Shown: in pieces, positions 1 through 8,237 of the stretch
How positions within the stretch are numbered: the stretch's first letter is position 1
How the letters are laid out: every line of letters starts with the position of its first letter
Source: Spirochaetaceae bacterium
Lineage (GTDB): Bacteria > Spirochaetota > Spirochaetia > SZUA-6 > DRHE01
Direction of reading: 5' to 3'
DNA length: 37,955 nt
NCBI GenBank assembly: GCA_020353535.1
Contig: CP070696.1
Span: forward strand, 1 to 37,955
Position numbers and translations under genes: made by a program
Notes under the pieces: model-generated
Database searches by the model: none
Told to the model about the DNA's origin: nothing
What the model saw: the letters and a program-made list of their open reading frames with translations, nothing else

Positions 1-747
1 TCTCTGGAAACGATCGAAGCCATTATTATGGAACAAAGATCCAGTGTGGTCATGGAGGATGGGGTCTACCGCATCAAAGAGGAGGTCGTCTCAGGAGCAA
101 CAGCAAAACCCCAGCGCCGCGGTCTCATGGCCCTGGCTGAAGCCTCGCTGGCAGAGCCGACCAAAGCCACCGGATTGGAGTCTGGAATCGGAGCCCTTCT
201 CGGTGATGAATCAATCCTCGATCTTGAAACCGAGATAGGACAGATCAGGGAGCGAAGCGCGGAAATCGAATACACTGCCTTGAGAAAATCGAAGAACGTC
301 CACTTTTTCGAAGACGGGCTCGACTACGACGAGTACTTGAAGGGCTATCGAGGGGGAAAAACGGAAACCGATAGATTACGGTCACTGGTTGAGCTGTCCG
401 GGAAGCTCAAAGCGGTGAATGCGGCTGTATTCAGCAAGGAAAACGGAAAGTACTCCCTGGTATTGAAAGTCGGTTTGAACGACCCGGGATTCGAAGTCTT
501 CTTCACTCCAGAAGAACCGCTGATCGAGATGTTTGTAAAGACACGTCAAACGGTGTTTGTGGGAGAAAATGTCGAAAAGATCAAGGGGTTGGCAAAGAAA
601 TTGCATCCGGAAGACCTAAAGTACATGCAGGCGGCGGTACTGTTTCCCGCTGTATTTCGCGGCAGAGAATCTTTTCTGTTCCTGGGGCTTCCCGTGCGCT
701 GGGATTTGGATATCGAGGACATAATCACCAGATTGGATATCTACTAG
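1..747 (+). CDS. C-terminal part of an unknown protein with a GAF-like end (5' partial)
   Basis: The frame is open from the first base of the window, so the true start probably lies upstream; the first in-frame ATG is at 28. The visible part is soluble, with no signal peptide or membrane segment. The first 80 or so residues are low in structure and rich in Glu, Ala and Ser. The last 120 residues alternate strands and helices (motifs VNAAVFSKENGKYSLVLKVG and MQAAVLFPAVFRGRESFLFLG) in a way that resembles a GAF-type sensor fold. That is an inference from pattern only. It precedes rny by 112 nt on the same strand, but rny appears to have its own promoter. I do not recognise the family. Confidence 0.6.
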   Translation, partial: SLETIEAIIMEQRSSVVMEDGVYRIKEEVVSGATAKPQRRGLMALAEASLAEPTKATGLESGIGALLGDESILDLETEIGQIRERSAEIEYTALRKSKNVHFFEDGLDYDEYLKGYRGGKTETDRLRSLVELSGKLKAVNAAVFSKENGKYSLVLKVGLNDPGFEVFFTPEEPLIEMFVKTRQTVFVGENVEKIKGLAKKLHPEDLKYMQAAVLFPAVFRGRESFLFLGLPVRWDLDIEDIITRLDIY

Positions 748-800
748 GTTCTGAAAAGACCTCCCACGCCAGCTACGTATCTTCAGAAATGTATAAATTC

Positions 801-830
801 TTGACAAACCACTAAATATAAAGGTACATT
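801..830 (+). promoter_or_regulatory. Probable sigma-70 promoter of rny
   Basis: A perfect -35 hexamer TTGACA (801-806) is followed after 18 nt by TACATT (825-830), a modest -10. The spacing suits a vegetative promoter and the stretch is AT-rich. It lies 30 nt upstream of the rny start, with a clear GGAGG ribosome site between. Confidence 0.5.
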
Positions 831-859
831 TGAGGTGAAAATACAGATGGAGGAATACC

Positions 860-2389
860 ATGCGCATAGCATTGTACGTATTTATTCCTCTCATCGGTTT
901 GATTCTAGGTTGGATTATCCGGTGGCTGTATGCCAGATTTCAACTTTCTTCATCGGAGCAAAAAGCAGATAGAGTCATTCAGGAAGCACAAAAGGAAGCT
1001 GAGGCAAAAAAAAGAGAAGCTTTACTGGAAGCCAAAGACAAGATAATCAGGGAAAGAAATCAGCTTGAGCGGGAAACGAGAGAGAGAAGAGTTGAACTGC
1101 AGCGCCTGGAACGGCGCCTCATGCAGAAGGAAGAAAACCTAGAAAAACGGCTTGAAACTATTGAAAACCAAGAAGGATCCATTGCAAACCGAGAGAGAGG
1201 GTTGCTTGATAGAGAAAAAGAGCTCGACCGCGAGCAGGAGAAGTGGACCAAGGAGCTGGAGCGCATCTCCGGCCTGACTGCAGCGGAAGCTAGAAAGCTA
1301 CTCATCCAAAGCCTGGAAAATGAAGCGCTGCACGAAGCCCAGGTAAAGATCAATCTTATCGAGCAGGAAGCACAGCTAACAGCCGAGCGAAAAGCAAGGG
1401 ACATCATCGTATCAACGATCCAACGCATCGCCACCGATGTGAGTTCCGAGGTAACCGTGTCCACGGTCAGCCTGCCGAACGATGAAATGAAAGGACGGAT
1501 CATCGGCAGAGAAGGGCGGAATATCCGGACATTGGAAACCCTGACGGGTGTGGACATCATCATCGACGACACTCCCGAGGCGGTTGTCATTTCCTGTTTC
1601 GATCCGATTCGCAAAGAGATCGCTAGGGTATCCCTTGAACGATTGATTTCCGACGGCCGTATCCATCCGGCCCGGATCGAGGAAATCGTACAGAAGGTAA
1701 CAAAAGAGGTCAGCCAGACGATCTACGAAGAAGGAGAGAAGGTACTCTTCGAGCTGGGTATCCACAACATGACACCGGAGGGTATCCGGGCATTGGGCAG
1801 ACTTCATTTCCGTACCAGTTATGGTCAAAACGTTCTCGCCCATTCAAAAGAGGTTGCCCTGGTTGCCGGCGCGTTAGCCGCCGAGATTGGTGCGGATGTG
1901 GAGATCTGCAAGCGCGGCGCTCTCATGCACGATATCGGCAAAGGCGTGGAGACCGATGGAGATGGAAACCACGCTGAGATCGGAATGGAGCTGGCCCGAA
2001 AGATCGGCGAAGACCCGAAAGTGATTAACGCGATCGGAGCCCATCACAACGATGTCGAACCTTCCAGCCTGGAGGCGGTGGTCGTGCAGATCGCCGACGC
2101 CATCTCGGCTTCAAGACCGGGAGCGCGGAGGGAGACCCTGGACAACTACCTCAAGCGGCTGGAGAATCTGGAAAAGATCGCCGAAGGATTTCAGGGCGTT
2201 GACAAAGCCTACGCGATTCAGGCCGGCAGGGAGGTCCGAATCATGGTGAACAACGACGAGGTCAACGACGACGGGGCCAAGGGTCTTGCCAAGAACATCG
2301 CCAAAAAAATAGAGTCGGAGTTGAAGTATCCGGGCAGAATCAAGGTCACGATCATTCGCGAAACCCGAATTGTTGAATACGCCCGTTAG
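860..2389 (+). CDS. rny: Ribonuclease Y
   Basis: Membrane-anchored endoribonuclease that starts bulk mRNA decay in bacteria lacking RNase E. At 509 residues it has the usual family length. In order: one N-terminal membrane segment (about 3-25), a long charged coiled coil (about 33-190), a KH RNA-binding domain with GRIIGREGRN at 212-221, and an HD phosphohydrolase domain with H328 and the HD pair H357-D358 in MHDIGKG. The C-terminal RIMVNNDEVNDDGAK and VIRETR-like segments also fit the family. ATG 860 is preceded by a strong TGGAGGA ribosome site. It is followed by the ymdB-like gene; B. subtilis has the same rny-ymdB order. Identification is secure. Confidence 0.97.
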   Translation: MRIALYVFIPLIGLILGWIIRWLYARFQLSSSEQKADRVIQEAQKEAEAKKREALLEAKDKIIRERNQLERETRERRVELQRLERRLMQKEENLEKRLETIENQEGSIANRERGLLDREKELDREQEKWTKELERISGLTAAEARKLLIQSLENEALHEAQVKINLIEQEAQLTAERKARDIIVSTIQRIATDVSSEVTVSTVSLPNDEMKGRIIGREGRNIRTLETLTGVDIIIDDTPEAVVISCFDPIRKEIARVSLERLISDGRIHPARIEEIVQKVTKEVSQTIYEEGEKVLFELGIHNMTPEGIRALGRLHFRTSYGQNVLAHSKEVALVAGALAAEIGADVEICKRGALMHDIGKGVETDGDGNHAEIGMELARKIGEDPKVINAIGAHHNDVEPSSLEAVVVQIADAISASRPGARRETLDNYLKRLENLEKIAEGFQGVDKAYAIQAGREVRIMVNNDEVNDDGAKGLAKNIAKKIESELKYPGRIKVTIIRETRIVEYAR

Positions 2390-2432
2390 TTGCGTCCGGG
2401 ACTGACGGTCTGGAAAGTTAGAGGGCGGAACA

Positions 2433-3233
2433 ATCGAAGCGGTTAAGGTCCTCGTAATCGGTGATATAGTTGGACAACCGGGCTGTCGTGCCGTGTTTGG
2501 CAGTCTCCAGAGTCTTCTAAAAGAAACCCGTGCTGACTTGGTCATCGCCAACGGTGAAAATGCCTCTGAGGGTTTGGGAATCACCCCGGAGGCAGCGGAA
2601 GGATTGTTCAAGTCGGGCATCGACCTGATTACCTCCGGGAACCACATCTGGCAGCGCAGAGAAATCATTCCCCTGCTTGAGAAGGACAAGCGAATCCTCA
2701 GACCGGAGAATTATCCGACTGGGGTCCCCGGAAGCGGCGTCAGCCTGATCACCAAGAAAGAGATACCCATCGCCGTAATTAACCTCCAGGGCCGGGTCAA
2801 TATGTACAGTATCCGCTGTCCCTTCAGGGTGGGGGAAGCCTTGCTTCGGCAACTGGGAAAGAAAACTAGGGTTATCGTCGTCGATTTTCATGCCGAGCTA
2901 CCGGAGGAGAAGGAAGCGCTCGGATTGTATTTAGACGGTAAAATCAGCGCCCTGGTAGGAACCCATACCCACGTGCAGACCGCGGATGAGAAAATTCTCC
3001 CCCGGGGTACGGCCTACATCACGGACACTGGCATGACCGGTCCGGCTGGAGGTGTCATCGGCATGAAACGAGACATCTCGATAAATCGCAGCCTAATGCA
3101 GATCCCCTATAAAATGGAGGTGGAAGATTCCGCCGCGGTCGTCATGGGGGTTCTGCTTACCATTGCCGTGGACAGCGGAAAAGCCCTGTCGATAGAGAGG
3201 ATACGCCGCGAACTGCCGGATCTGAAGCCATGA
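2433..3233 (+). CDS. ymdB: YmdB-type calcineurin-like phosphodiesterase with a non-canonical start
   Basis: Metallophosphoesterase of the YmdB (TIGR00282) family; characterised members hydrolyse 2',3'-cyclic AMP and affect RNase Y output, which suits its place behind rny. Metal-site motifs are present: GDIVG at the N-terminus, NGENASEG, GNHIW, VDFHAE, GTHTHVQT and TDTGMTGP. The first canonical in-frame start (GTG 2493) would remove GDIVG, including its metal-ligand Asp. The frame is open back to a TGA at 2403-2405, yet holds no ATG, GTG or TTG before 2493. I chose ATC 2433, eight nt after GAGG (2421-2424), giving (M)EAVKVLVIGDIVGQPG; about 266 residues, normal for the family. The stop overlaps the tlyA start. 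Confidence 0.88.
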   Translation: MEAVKVLVIGDIVGQPGCRAVFGSLQSLLKETRADLVIANGENASEGLGITPEAAEGLFKSGIDLITSGNHIWQRREIIPLLEKDKRILRPENYPTGVPGSGVSLITKKEIPIAVINLQGRVNMYSIRCPFRVGEALLRQLGKKTRVIVVDFHAELPEEKEALGLYLDGKISALVGTHTHVQTADEKILPRGTAYITDTGMTGPAGGVIGMKRDISINRSLMQIPYKMEVEDSAAVVMGVLLTIAVDSGKALSIERIRRELPDLKP

Positions 3234-4021
3234 GGAGCATGAAACAAACGTCACTACTGGATCTGCTCTGCTCTCGAGATACTTGCGTACCCAGGAAGGA
3301 GCATTATGCCCGGATCCTCTGCGGGGAGGTCTTCGTCGACGGAGAGTGCCTGCGAGACGCTCAAGCGCTGGTACTGCTATCGGCGTCCGTGGAACACAGA
3401 CCCCGCAGGCGCTATGTCTCCAGGGGCGGCGACAAACTAGACGGGATATTGCAGCAGTGGAGTATCGATGTCAGCGGTATGAGCTTCATCGATGCCGGGG
3501 CCTCTACGGGAGGATTCACCGATTGCCTGCTCCAGCACGGCGCTTCCCGCGTCGTTGCCATTGAGATCGGACGCAATCAGCTGGACTTCCGGCTTCGCCG
3601 CGATCCCCGCGTGACAGCCTTGGAAAACACAAACATTATGTCGGTACAGACTCTGCCTTTCGTTCCGGAGGCCGCGGTGGCAGACCTCTCTCTGAGGTCT
3701 CTGCGGAAAGCAGCCATCCATATCTTGGGCCTCGTATCCCAAAATTGGCTGATCGCCCTGGTGAAGCCCCAGTACGAGTGGATTACACAGCCAGCAGCCT
3801 TTAAAGGGGTGGTTTCTCATGATCCAGCCCTGCCATCGATCTTGCAAAGTCTTTTTCAGGATCTGCAAAGGGAGGGTGCCTTTGTCTCTCGGATCGCAAT
3901 GTCCGAGCTTCCCGGCAGGAAGGGCAACCGGGAGTTTTTCTGCCAACTGACCACGCAGAGAGATCGGAACTGCGAGGATCTGAGCAGGATGATTGCCGTC
4001 GCCGTGGGACAGAAAGATTAA
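3230..4021 (+). CDS. tlyA: TlyA-family rRNA 2'-O-methyltransferase
   Basis: SAM-dependent methyltransferase of the TlyA/hemolysin A family; known members methylate ribose 2'-OH groups in 16S and 23S rRNA. The 263 residues hold an N-terminal S4-like RNA-binding domain (about 8-65) and an FtsJ-type fold. The latter shows RRYVSRGGDKLDG, the SAM-binding DAGASTGGFTD, and LVKPQYE. The usual DVSFISL motif reads ADLSLRSLR here, a mild divergence. ATG 3230 overlaps the ymdB-like stop by four bases (ATGA), implying translational coupling. The 3' end overlaps the convergent GerMN gene by four bases. The hemolysin name of this family is historical; rRNA modification is the likely role. Confidence 0.92.
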   Translation: MRSMKQTSLLDLLCSRDTCVPRKEHYARILCGEVFVDGECLRDAQALVLLSASVEHRPRRRYVSRGGDKLDGILQQWSIDVSGMSFIDAGASTGGFTDCLLQHGASRVVAIEIGRNQLDFRLRRDPRVTALENTNIMSVQTLPFVPEAAVADLSLRSLRKAAIHILGLVSQNWLIALVKPQYEWITQPAAFKGVVSHDPALPSILQSLFQDLQREGAFVSRIAMSELPGRKGNREFFCQLTTQRDRNCEDLSRMIAVAVGQKD

Positions 4022-4749
4022 AAGGAATCCCGACCCAGGGGCTTGTCGATAGCGACCCCCTCGGGTCCGAGGTACCTGGAAATCTCTCCGTCCACCAGGA
4101 TCTGCACGCTTTTCACTGTAGGAAACTCGGTGGCCGTATATACTACCTGTTTGAGCTCGGCGATCATCCCCTCCCTACCCAGCGAGTTGAACCGGATCGC
4201 CTCGTTGAAGTCGACGTAGGCCGTATTTCCCTTGATATAGACCGTATTGATGCGTGTCTGTGGTGAAATCAGAGAGATCAGTCCTTGATTCACTTCGACT
4301 GTGGTCGGTCCCTGCAGCAAAGCCTCCAGAGTCGCTGTCAGAGGCGCATCTGTATACTCCACCCCCCTGATCACCCCTTTCATGGTGATCTGTCCTTCTG
4401 TGGTGACTGAGATGAAGAACAGCCGGGATTGGCGGATCTTTGTCTGTACTTCTTTCTGTTTTTCCGTAACCGGCTTGGTTGCGGGTTCTTTCTCAACGGT
4501 GATCACAATCTCATCCGGCTCCGCCTCGCTGGAAGGCGGCGGTGGAGATTCTTCTTCCTGCTCATCGGATTTCAGGGGCTCGACCAGGACCTCGGCTGGC
4601 TGATCCGACTGTTTTTCGAATAAGCGAGTGAACCCCGTTTTTTCCAGCACTTCCTGGACCCGACTCCGATTGAATAGAAAAACAACCAGAACCAGGAGAA
4701 CCAGTGCGATGTAGAATAAGCAGCCAAGGGTTCGTCTTTTTTTTGCCAT
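4018..4749 (-). CDS. GerMN-domain membrane-anchored protein
   Basis: A 243-residue protein with one N-terminal membrane segment (about 8-27, LGCLFYIALVLLVLVVFLF), a Glu/Pro-rich linker (about 50-100), and a C-terminal GerMN domain (about 108-243). The domain shows LFFISVTTEGQ, the PLTATLEALLQGP block, and YVDFNEAIRFNS followed by a conserved VQILVDG. GerMN domains occur in GerM and the lipoprotein LpqB and are thought to act in envelope or peptidoglycan contexts. No biochemical function is settled. Spirochaetes do not sporulate, so a spore role is not implied. ATG 4749 has an AGAGGAT/AGGAG site upstream. It is transcribed divergently from ptsI. Confidence 0.85.
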   Translation of the reverse strand: MAKKRRTLGCLFYIALVLLVLVVFLFNRSRVQEVLEKTGFTRLFEKQSDQPAEVLVEPLKSDEQEEESPPPPSSEAEPDEIVITVEKEPATKPVTEKQKEVQTKIRQSRLFFISVTTEGQITMKGVIRGVEYTDAPLTATLEALLQGPTTVEVNQGLISLISPQTRINTVYIKGNTAYVDFNEAIRFNSLGREGMIAELKQVVYTATEFPTVKSVQILVDGEISRYLGPEGVAIDKPLGRDSF

Positions 4750-4791
4750 ACTCCTATCCTCTTCATCGGCAAACCACGGTGGGGGATTGAT

Positions 4792-4820
4792 TTGACAGTG
4801 CTAGAAAAAGCTCTTATAGT
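4792..4820 (+). promoter_or_regulatory. Consensus promoter of ptsI, nearly leaderless
   Basis: TTGACA (4792-4797), a 17-nt spacer and TATAGT (4815-4820) make a near-consensus sigma-70 promoter. The ptsI ATG (4830) begins only nine bases after the -10, so transcription should start at or within a few bases of the start codon. No Shine-Dalgarno sequence is present in between. Confidence 0.75.
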
Positions 4821-4829
4821 TACCTCGAA

Positions 4830-6575
4830 ATGAAGGTCGTCGAAGGCATCATGATCTCACCGGGAATCGCGATCGGCCCGGTTTTTCTGCACTCACCGGA
4901 TGTGCTGTCCGTACCTTCCTACGACATCTCTGCAGGGCAAATCCCCTACGAGATAGAGCGCTTCCAAACCGCTCGGGCCAGGGCTGTGCAGGATATCGAG
5001 GTCCTGCTTCAAAGAGGCAAGCCCGAGGTCGGTGAAATGGAGAGAAAGCTCCTAAATTCCCACCTGTTGATGCTCAACGATCCTCACTTTCACGAAGAGG
5101 TGACCCAAGCGCTGAGAGAACGCAAAAAAAACATAGAGTACGTGCTCAGGGAAGTCGAGGAATCCCTGGCCAAAAAGCTCGAGTCGAGTGAGGACGAATA
5201 TTTGCGTGAGCGTAGTCTGGACATCCGGGATATCGCTAACCGGCTGCTTTCACACCTCCTGTACCGCAAGCGGGGATCTGTCCTCGATATCGACAAGGAA
5301 TGCATCCTGGTCGCCCACAACCTGCTGCCTTCCGACGTCATCTCCATGAACCGAGAAAAGATCGTCGGCATCGCAACGGACTTCGGCGGCAAGACATCTC
5401 ATGTTGCCATCCTTGCCCGGGCCTTCGAAATTCCAGCGGTTCTCGGGCTCTCGGAAATCACGGCGGTTGTTCGTAACGACGAAATGATCATTCTCGACGG
5501 CAACCGGGGTTTGGTGATCGTCGACCCCGATGAAACCACACTGAACGAATACATCACCAGCAGGAAAGCCTGGCAGCAGCACGAATTGCAGTTGCTGAAC
5601 CTGAATGAGTTGAGGGCTGAAACCAGGGACGGGAAGCTCCTGCAGCTGGAATCCAACATCGAAGTCCCCGACGAGATCCACTCCGTACTCGCCCACGGTG
5701 CGGACGGTATAGGACTGTTCCGCTCCGAGTTTCTGTACATCGTGCCGCGGAAGTTTCCAGATGAGGAGGAGCAGCTTGAGGCATATAATCGGGTGCTGGA
5801 AGGGATGAAGCCCAGGAGCGTGACCATCCGCACCCTGGATCTGGGAGGCGACAAGATTATTCCCGGTGTGATACCGGGAGGAGAGTCGAATCCGATTCTG
5901 GGTTGGCGGGCGGTCCGCTTCTGCCTGTCCAAACCGGAGGTATTCAAATCCCAGTTAAAAGCCCTTCTTAGAGCATCGATCCATGGAAACTTGAAAATCA
6001 TGTTTCCGATGATATCCGGTGTAGAAGAGCTGGACATCATTCTCGAAATTCTCGAGGAGTCTAAGGAAGAGCTCCGTAAGAACGGGCAGCCCTTCGATGA
6101 GAGTGTTCCCGTCGGCATCATGATCGAGGTCCCTTCAGCGGCATTCACCTCGGACATCCTGGCCAAGAAGGTGAGCTTCTTTTCGATCGGCACGAACGAT
6201 CTGATACAGTACATGATTGCCGTTGATCGGGAAAATGAGAGAATCGCCTACCTCTACGAGCCCTTTCATCCGGGTGTGCTTCGCCTCATCAAGATGGTGG
6301 TGGACAACGCCCACAACAACGGCATTCCTGTCGGTATGTGCGGTGAAATGGCCGGGGATCCCTTTGCCGCGGTAATCCTGCTGGGTCTGGGTTTGGATGA
6401 ATACAGTATGAGTGCGATCGGTATTCCAATGATCAAGAGGATTATCCGCTCGGTTACCATAGCTGAGGCCGAAGAGCTGGTCGGAACAATCATGGAGATG
6501 AAGTCCTCCCGAGAAATTGATGAGTATGTAAGAGCCTGGATGGAGGAACGCTTTGATTTCATCCCTCAATACTGA
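4830..6575 (+). CDS. ptsI: Phosphoenolpyruvate-protein phosphotransferase (PTS enzyme I)
   Basis: Enzyme I of the sugar phosphotransferase system takes phosphate from PEP and passes it to HPr. The 581 residues match the family. The N-terminal domain carries the phospho-histidine in GGKTSHVAILAR (H191). The C-terminal PEP-binding barrel shows GADGIGLFRSEFL, RTLDLGGDK, a PMISGVEEL segment, FSIGTNDLIQY and the active-site Cys in GMCGEMAGDP. No HPr or EII gene is nearby, so it may serve sugar uptake or regulation encoded elsewhere. It has a consensus promoter whose -10 ends nine bases before ATG, with no ribosome site, suggesting a leaderless message. It overlaps der by 23 nt. Confidence 0.96.
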   Translation: MKVVEGIMISPGIAIGPVFLHSPDVLSVPSYDISAGQIPYEIERFQTARARAVQDIEVLLQRGKPEVGEMERKLLNSHLLMLNDPHFHEEVTQALRERKKNIEYVLREVEESLAKKLESSEDEYLRERSLDIRDIANRLLSHLLYRKRGSVLDIDKECILVAHNLLPSDVISMNREKIVGIATDFGGKTSHVAILARAFEIPAVLGLSEITAVVRNDEMIILDGNRGLVIVDPDETTLNEYITSRKAWQQHELQLLNLNELRAETRDGKLLQLESNIEVPDEIHSVLAHGADGIGLFRSEFLYIVPRKFPDEEEQLEAYNRVLEGMKPRSVTIRTLDLGGDKIIPGVIPGGESNPILGWRAVRFCLSKPEVFKSQLKALLRASIHGNLKIMFPMISGVEELDIILEILEESKEELRKNGQPFDESVPVGIMIEVPSAAFTSDILAKKVSFFSIGTNDLIQYMIAVDRENERIAYLYEPFHPGVLRLIKMVVDNAHNNGIPVGMCGEMAGDPFAAVILLGLGLDEYSMSAIGIPMIKRIIRSVTIAEAEELVGTIMEMKSSREIDEYVRAWMEERFDFIPQY

Positions 6576-7914
6576 AAAGCGCTCCTTCCAGGTCGGTATA
6601 CTCGGACGACCGAACGTCGGAAAATCCACCCTGTTCAACCGCCTTTTGGGACAACACAGAGCCATCACCCACGCTGCCCCGGGTGTGACTCGGGACGCGG
6701 TGGAGGCACGGATTCGCATTCGGGATTTGGAATTGATGCTGGTGGACACAGGCGGGTATAACCAGGAACCGGGAACAATCGAACGGCAAGTGGCGGCAAA
6801 AAGCACCCTGATCGCCGAGGAATGCGACCTGATTCTGCTTGTGGTTGAGGCGGGGGGAGTGAACAGTGAGGATCTCGATTTTATCCAGAGGCTGCGGCGT
6901 TACGCGGACAAGCTGATTCTGGTCGTGAACAAAGTGGATAGCGAGAACCAGGCCATGAACCTAGGCGAGTTCTACGCGCTGGGATTTGATCGCCTGATTG
7001 CGGTCTCGGCAGCTCACGGCAGAAACATCGACTCGTTAAAGGACAGTATCTATGAATATGCTGCTCTAAGTGGCTATACCGGTACTGAAACGCCGGGTAA
7101 ACAGAGAAGTTCGACGATCCACCTGACCATTTTGGGGAAGCCGAACACCGGTAAATCCACGCTGCTGAATCGGTTTCTCAGAACTGAGAAATCCCTGGTG
7201 ACGGAAATACCTGGAACGACCAGGGATCCCGTGGAAGGGCATTTTCACTACCGCGGCCACGAGCTGGAGGTTGTGGACACGGCGGGGATTCGCCGCAAGA
7301 GCAAGGTCAAAGAAGCGGTGGAGTACTACTCAGTCAATCGTTCCATCAAGAGTATCGAAGAAGCGGATGTCGTGCTGTTAGTGATCGACGCCGTCGACGG
7401 GATCAGCGACCAGGATAAGAAAATCGCTTCACTGGCGGCCCGGCGGGGCAGGGGAATCATCCTGATACTGAACAAGTGGGACAAGCTGGTGGAGGGTAAG
7501 GGTAAAAGCCATGCGGAACAGCTGTGGCGGGAGCTACTGGATCGAACCCGATTTCTGTTTCCCACTCTGAGCTATGCCCCCTGCTTGAGGATATCAGCCG
7601 TTAGCGGATGGGGAGTTTCCCGTTTGCTCGATACGGTACTGGTCGTGTTCGAGCAGCTGCAACGCACGATTGCAACTCCTCGATTGAATCAGCTTCTTCA
7701 CAACTGGATCAGCGAGTATGCTCTGCCGGTACGAGGACGCAACGTTAAGATACGCTACGCCACGCAAACCGGAGTGAATCCGGTGCGGTTTTTATTTTTT
7801 GTAAACAACCTCAGAGGTTACCCAAGACGGTATAACCAATACTTGAGCGGTAGAATCCGCAGGGATTTGGGATTCGACAGGATTCCACTGTTCATCGACG
7901 TGAGGGAGTCGTGA
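6553..7914 (+). CDS. der: Ribosome-assembly GTPase Der (EngA)
   Basis: Essential GTPase with two tandem G domains and a C-terminal KH-like domain, needed for maturation of the 50S subunit. Both P-loops are intact: GRPNVGKS (18-25) and GKPNTGKS (195-202). G3 motifs are DTGG and DTAG, and the G4 motifs NKVD and NKWD are present. The length of 453 residues is typical. It starts at TTG 6553 inside the end of ptsI, with GGAGG six bases upstream, so it is probably coupled to ptsI. Its stop overlaps the following MerR start by four bases. Confidence 0.97.
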   Translation: MISSLNTEKRSFQVGILGRPNVGKSTLFNRLLGQHRAITHAAPGVTRDAVEARIRIRDLELMLVDTGGYNQEPGTIERQVAAKSTLIAEECDLILLVVEAGGVNSEDLDFIQRLRRYADKLILVVNKVDSENQAMNLGEFYALGFDRLIAVSAAHGRNIDSLKDSIYEYAALSGYTGTETPGKQRSSTIHLTILGKPNTGKSTLLNRFLRTEKSLVTEIPGTTRDPVEGHFHYRGHELEVVDTAGIRRKSKVKEAVEYYSVNRSIKSIEEADVVLLVIDAVDGISDQDKKIASLAARRGRGIILILNKWDKLVEGKGKSHAEQLWRELLDRTRFLFPTLSYAPCLRISAVSGWGVSRLLDTVLVVFEQLQRTIATPRLNQLLHNWISEYALPVRGRNVKIRYATQTGVNPVRFLFFVNNLRGYPRRYNQYLSGRIRRDLGFDRIPLFIDVRES

Positions 7915-8231
7915 AACAGCGGTACACTATAGGAGAGGTAAGTCAGCTTCTTGGGGTCAAACCGCATGTGATCCGATATTGGGAGGAGGAAGTTCCCTTT
8001 ATCGCGCCCAAGAAGAGTAAAACGGGTCGGAGGATCTACACGGATCGAGAGCTGCAGTTGCTATTGCGCCTGAAGCACCTCCTGTACGAAAAGCGTTTCA
8101 CCATTGACGGAGCCCGAGAGAGAATCTGGAAGGAGAGAGGTGCATCCCAGGCGGATGTAACGGCCCGAATCGCGGCTCTGCGTAGCGACCTACTCTCGGT
8201 TTGGGAAAAACTCAAAAAAAACAAAGGATAG
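7911..8231 (+). CDS. Small MerR-family transcriptional regulator
   Basis: A 106-residue DNA-binding protein with a MerR winged helix at its N-terminus: YTIGEVSQLLGVKPHVIRYW, then GRRIYTDRELQLLLRLKHLL. After this comes only a short dimerisation helix; there is no effector-binding domain and no cluster of Cys residues. It therefore resembles the short MerR proteins found as nucleoid or housekeeping regulators rather than metal sensors. GTG 7911 overlaps the der stop (GTGA) and follows a GAGGGAG site, so it is cotranscribed with der. Its target is unknown. Confidence 0.9.
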   Translation: MKQRYTIGEVSQLLGVKPHVIRYWEEEVPFIAPKKSKTGRRIYTDRELQLLLRLKHLLYEKRFTIDGARERIWKERGASQADVTARIAALRSDLLSVWEKLKKNKG

Positions 8232-8237
8232 CGGCAA

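Noticed and set aside
749..788. Inverted repeat TTCTGAA/TTCAGAA after the first gene
   Set aside because: Only seven bases with a 26-base loop and no T-run; too weak to call a terminator.
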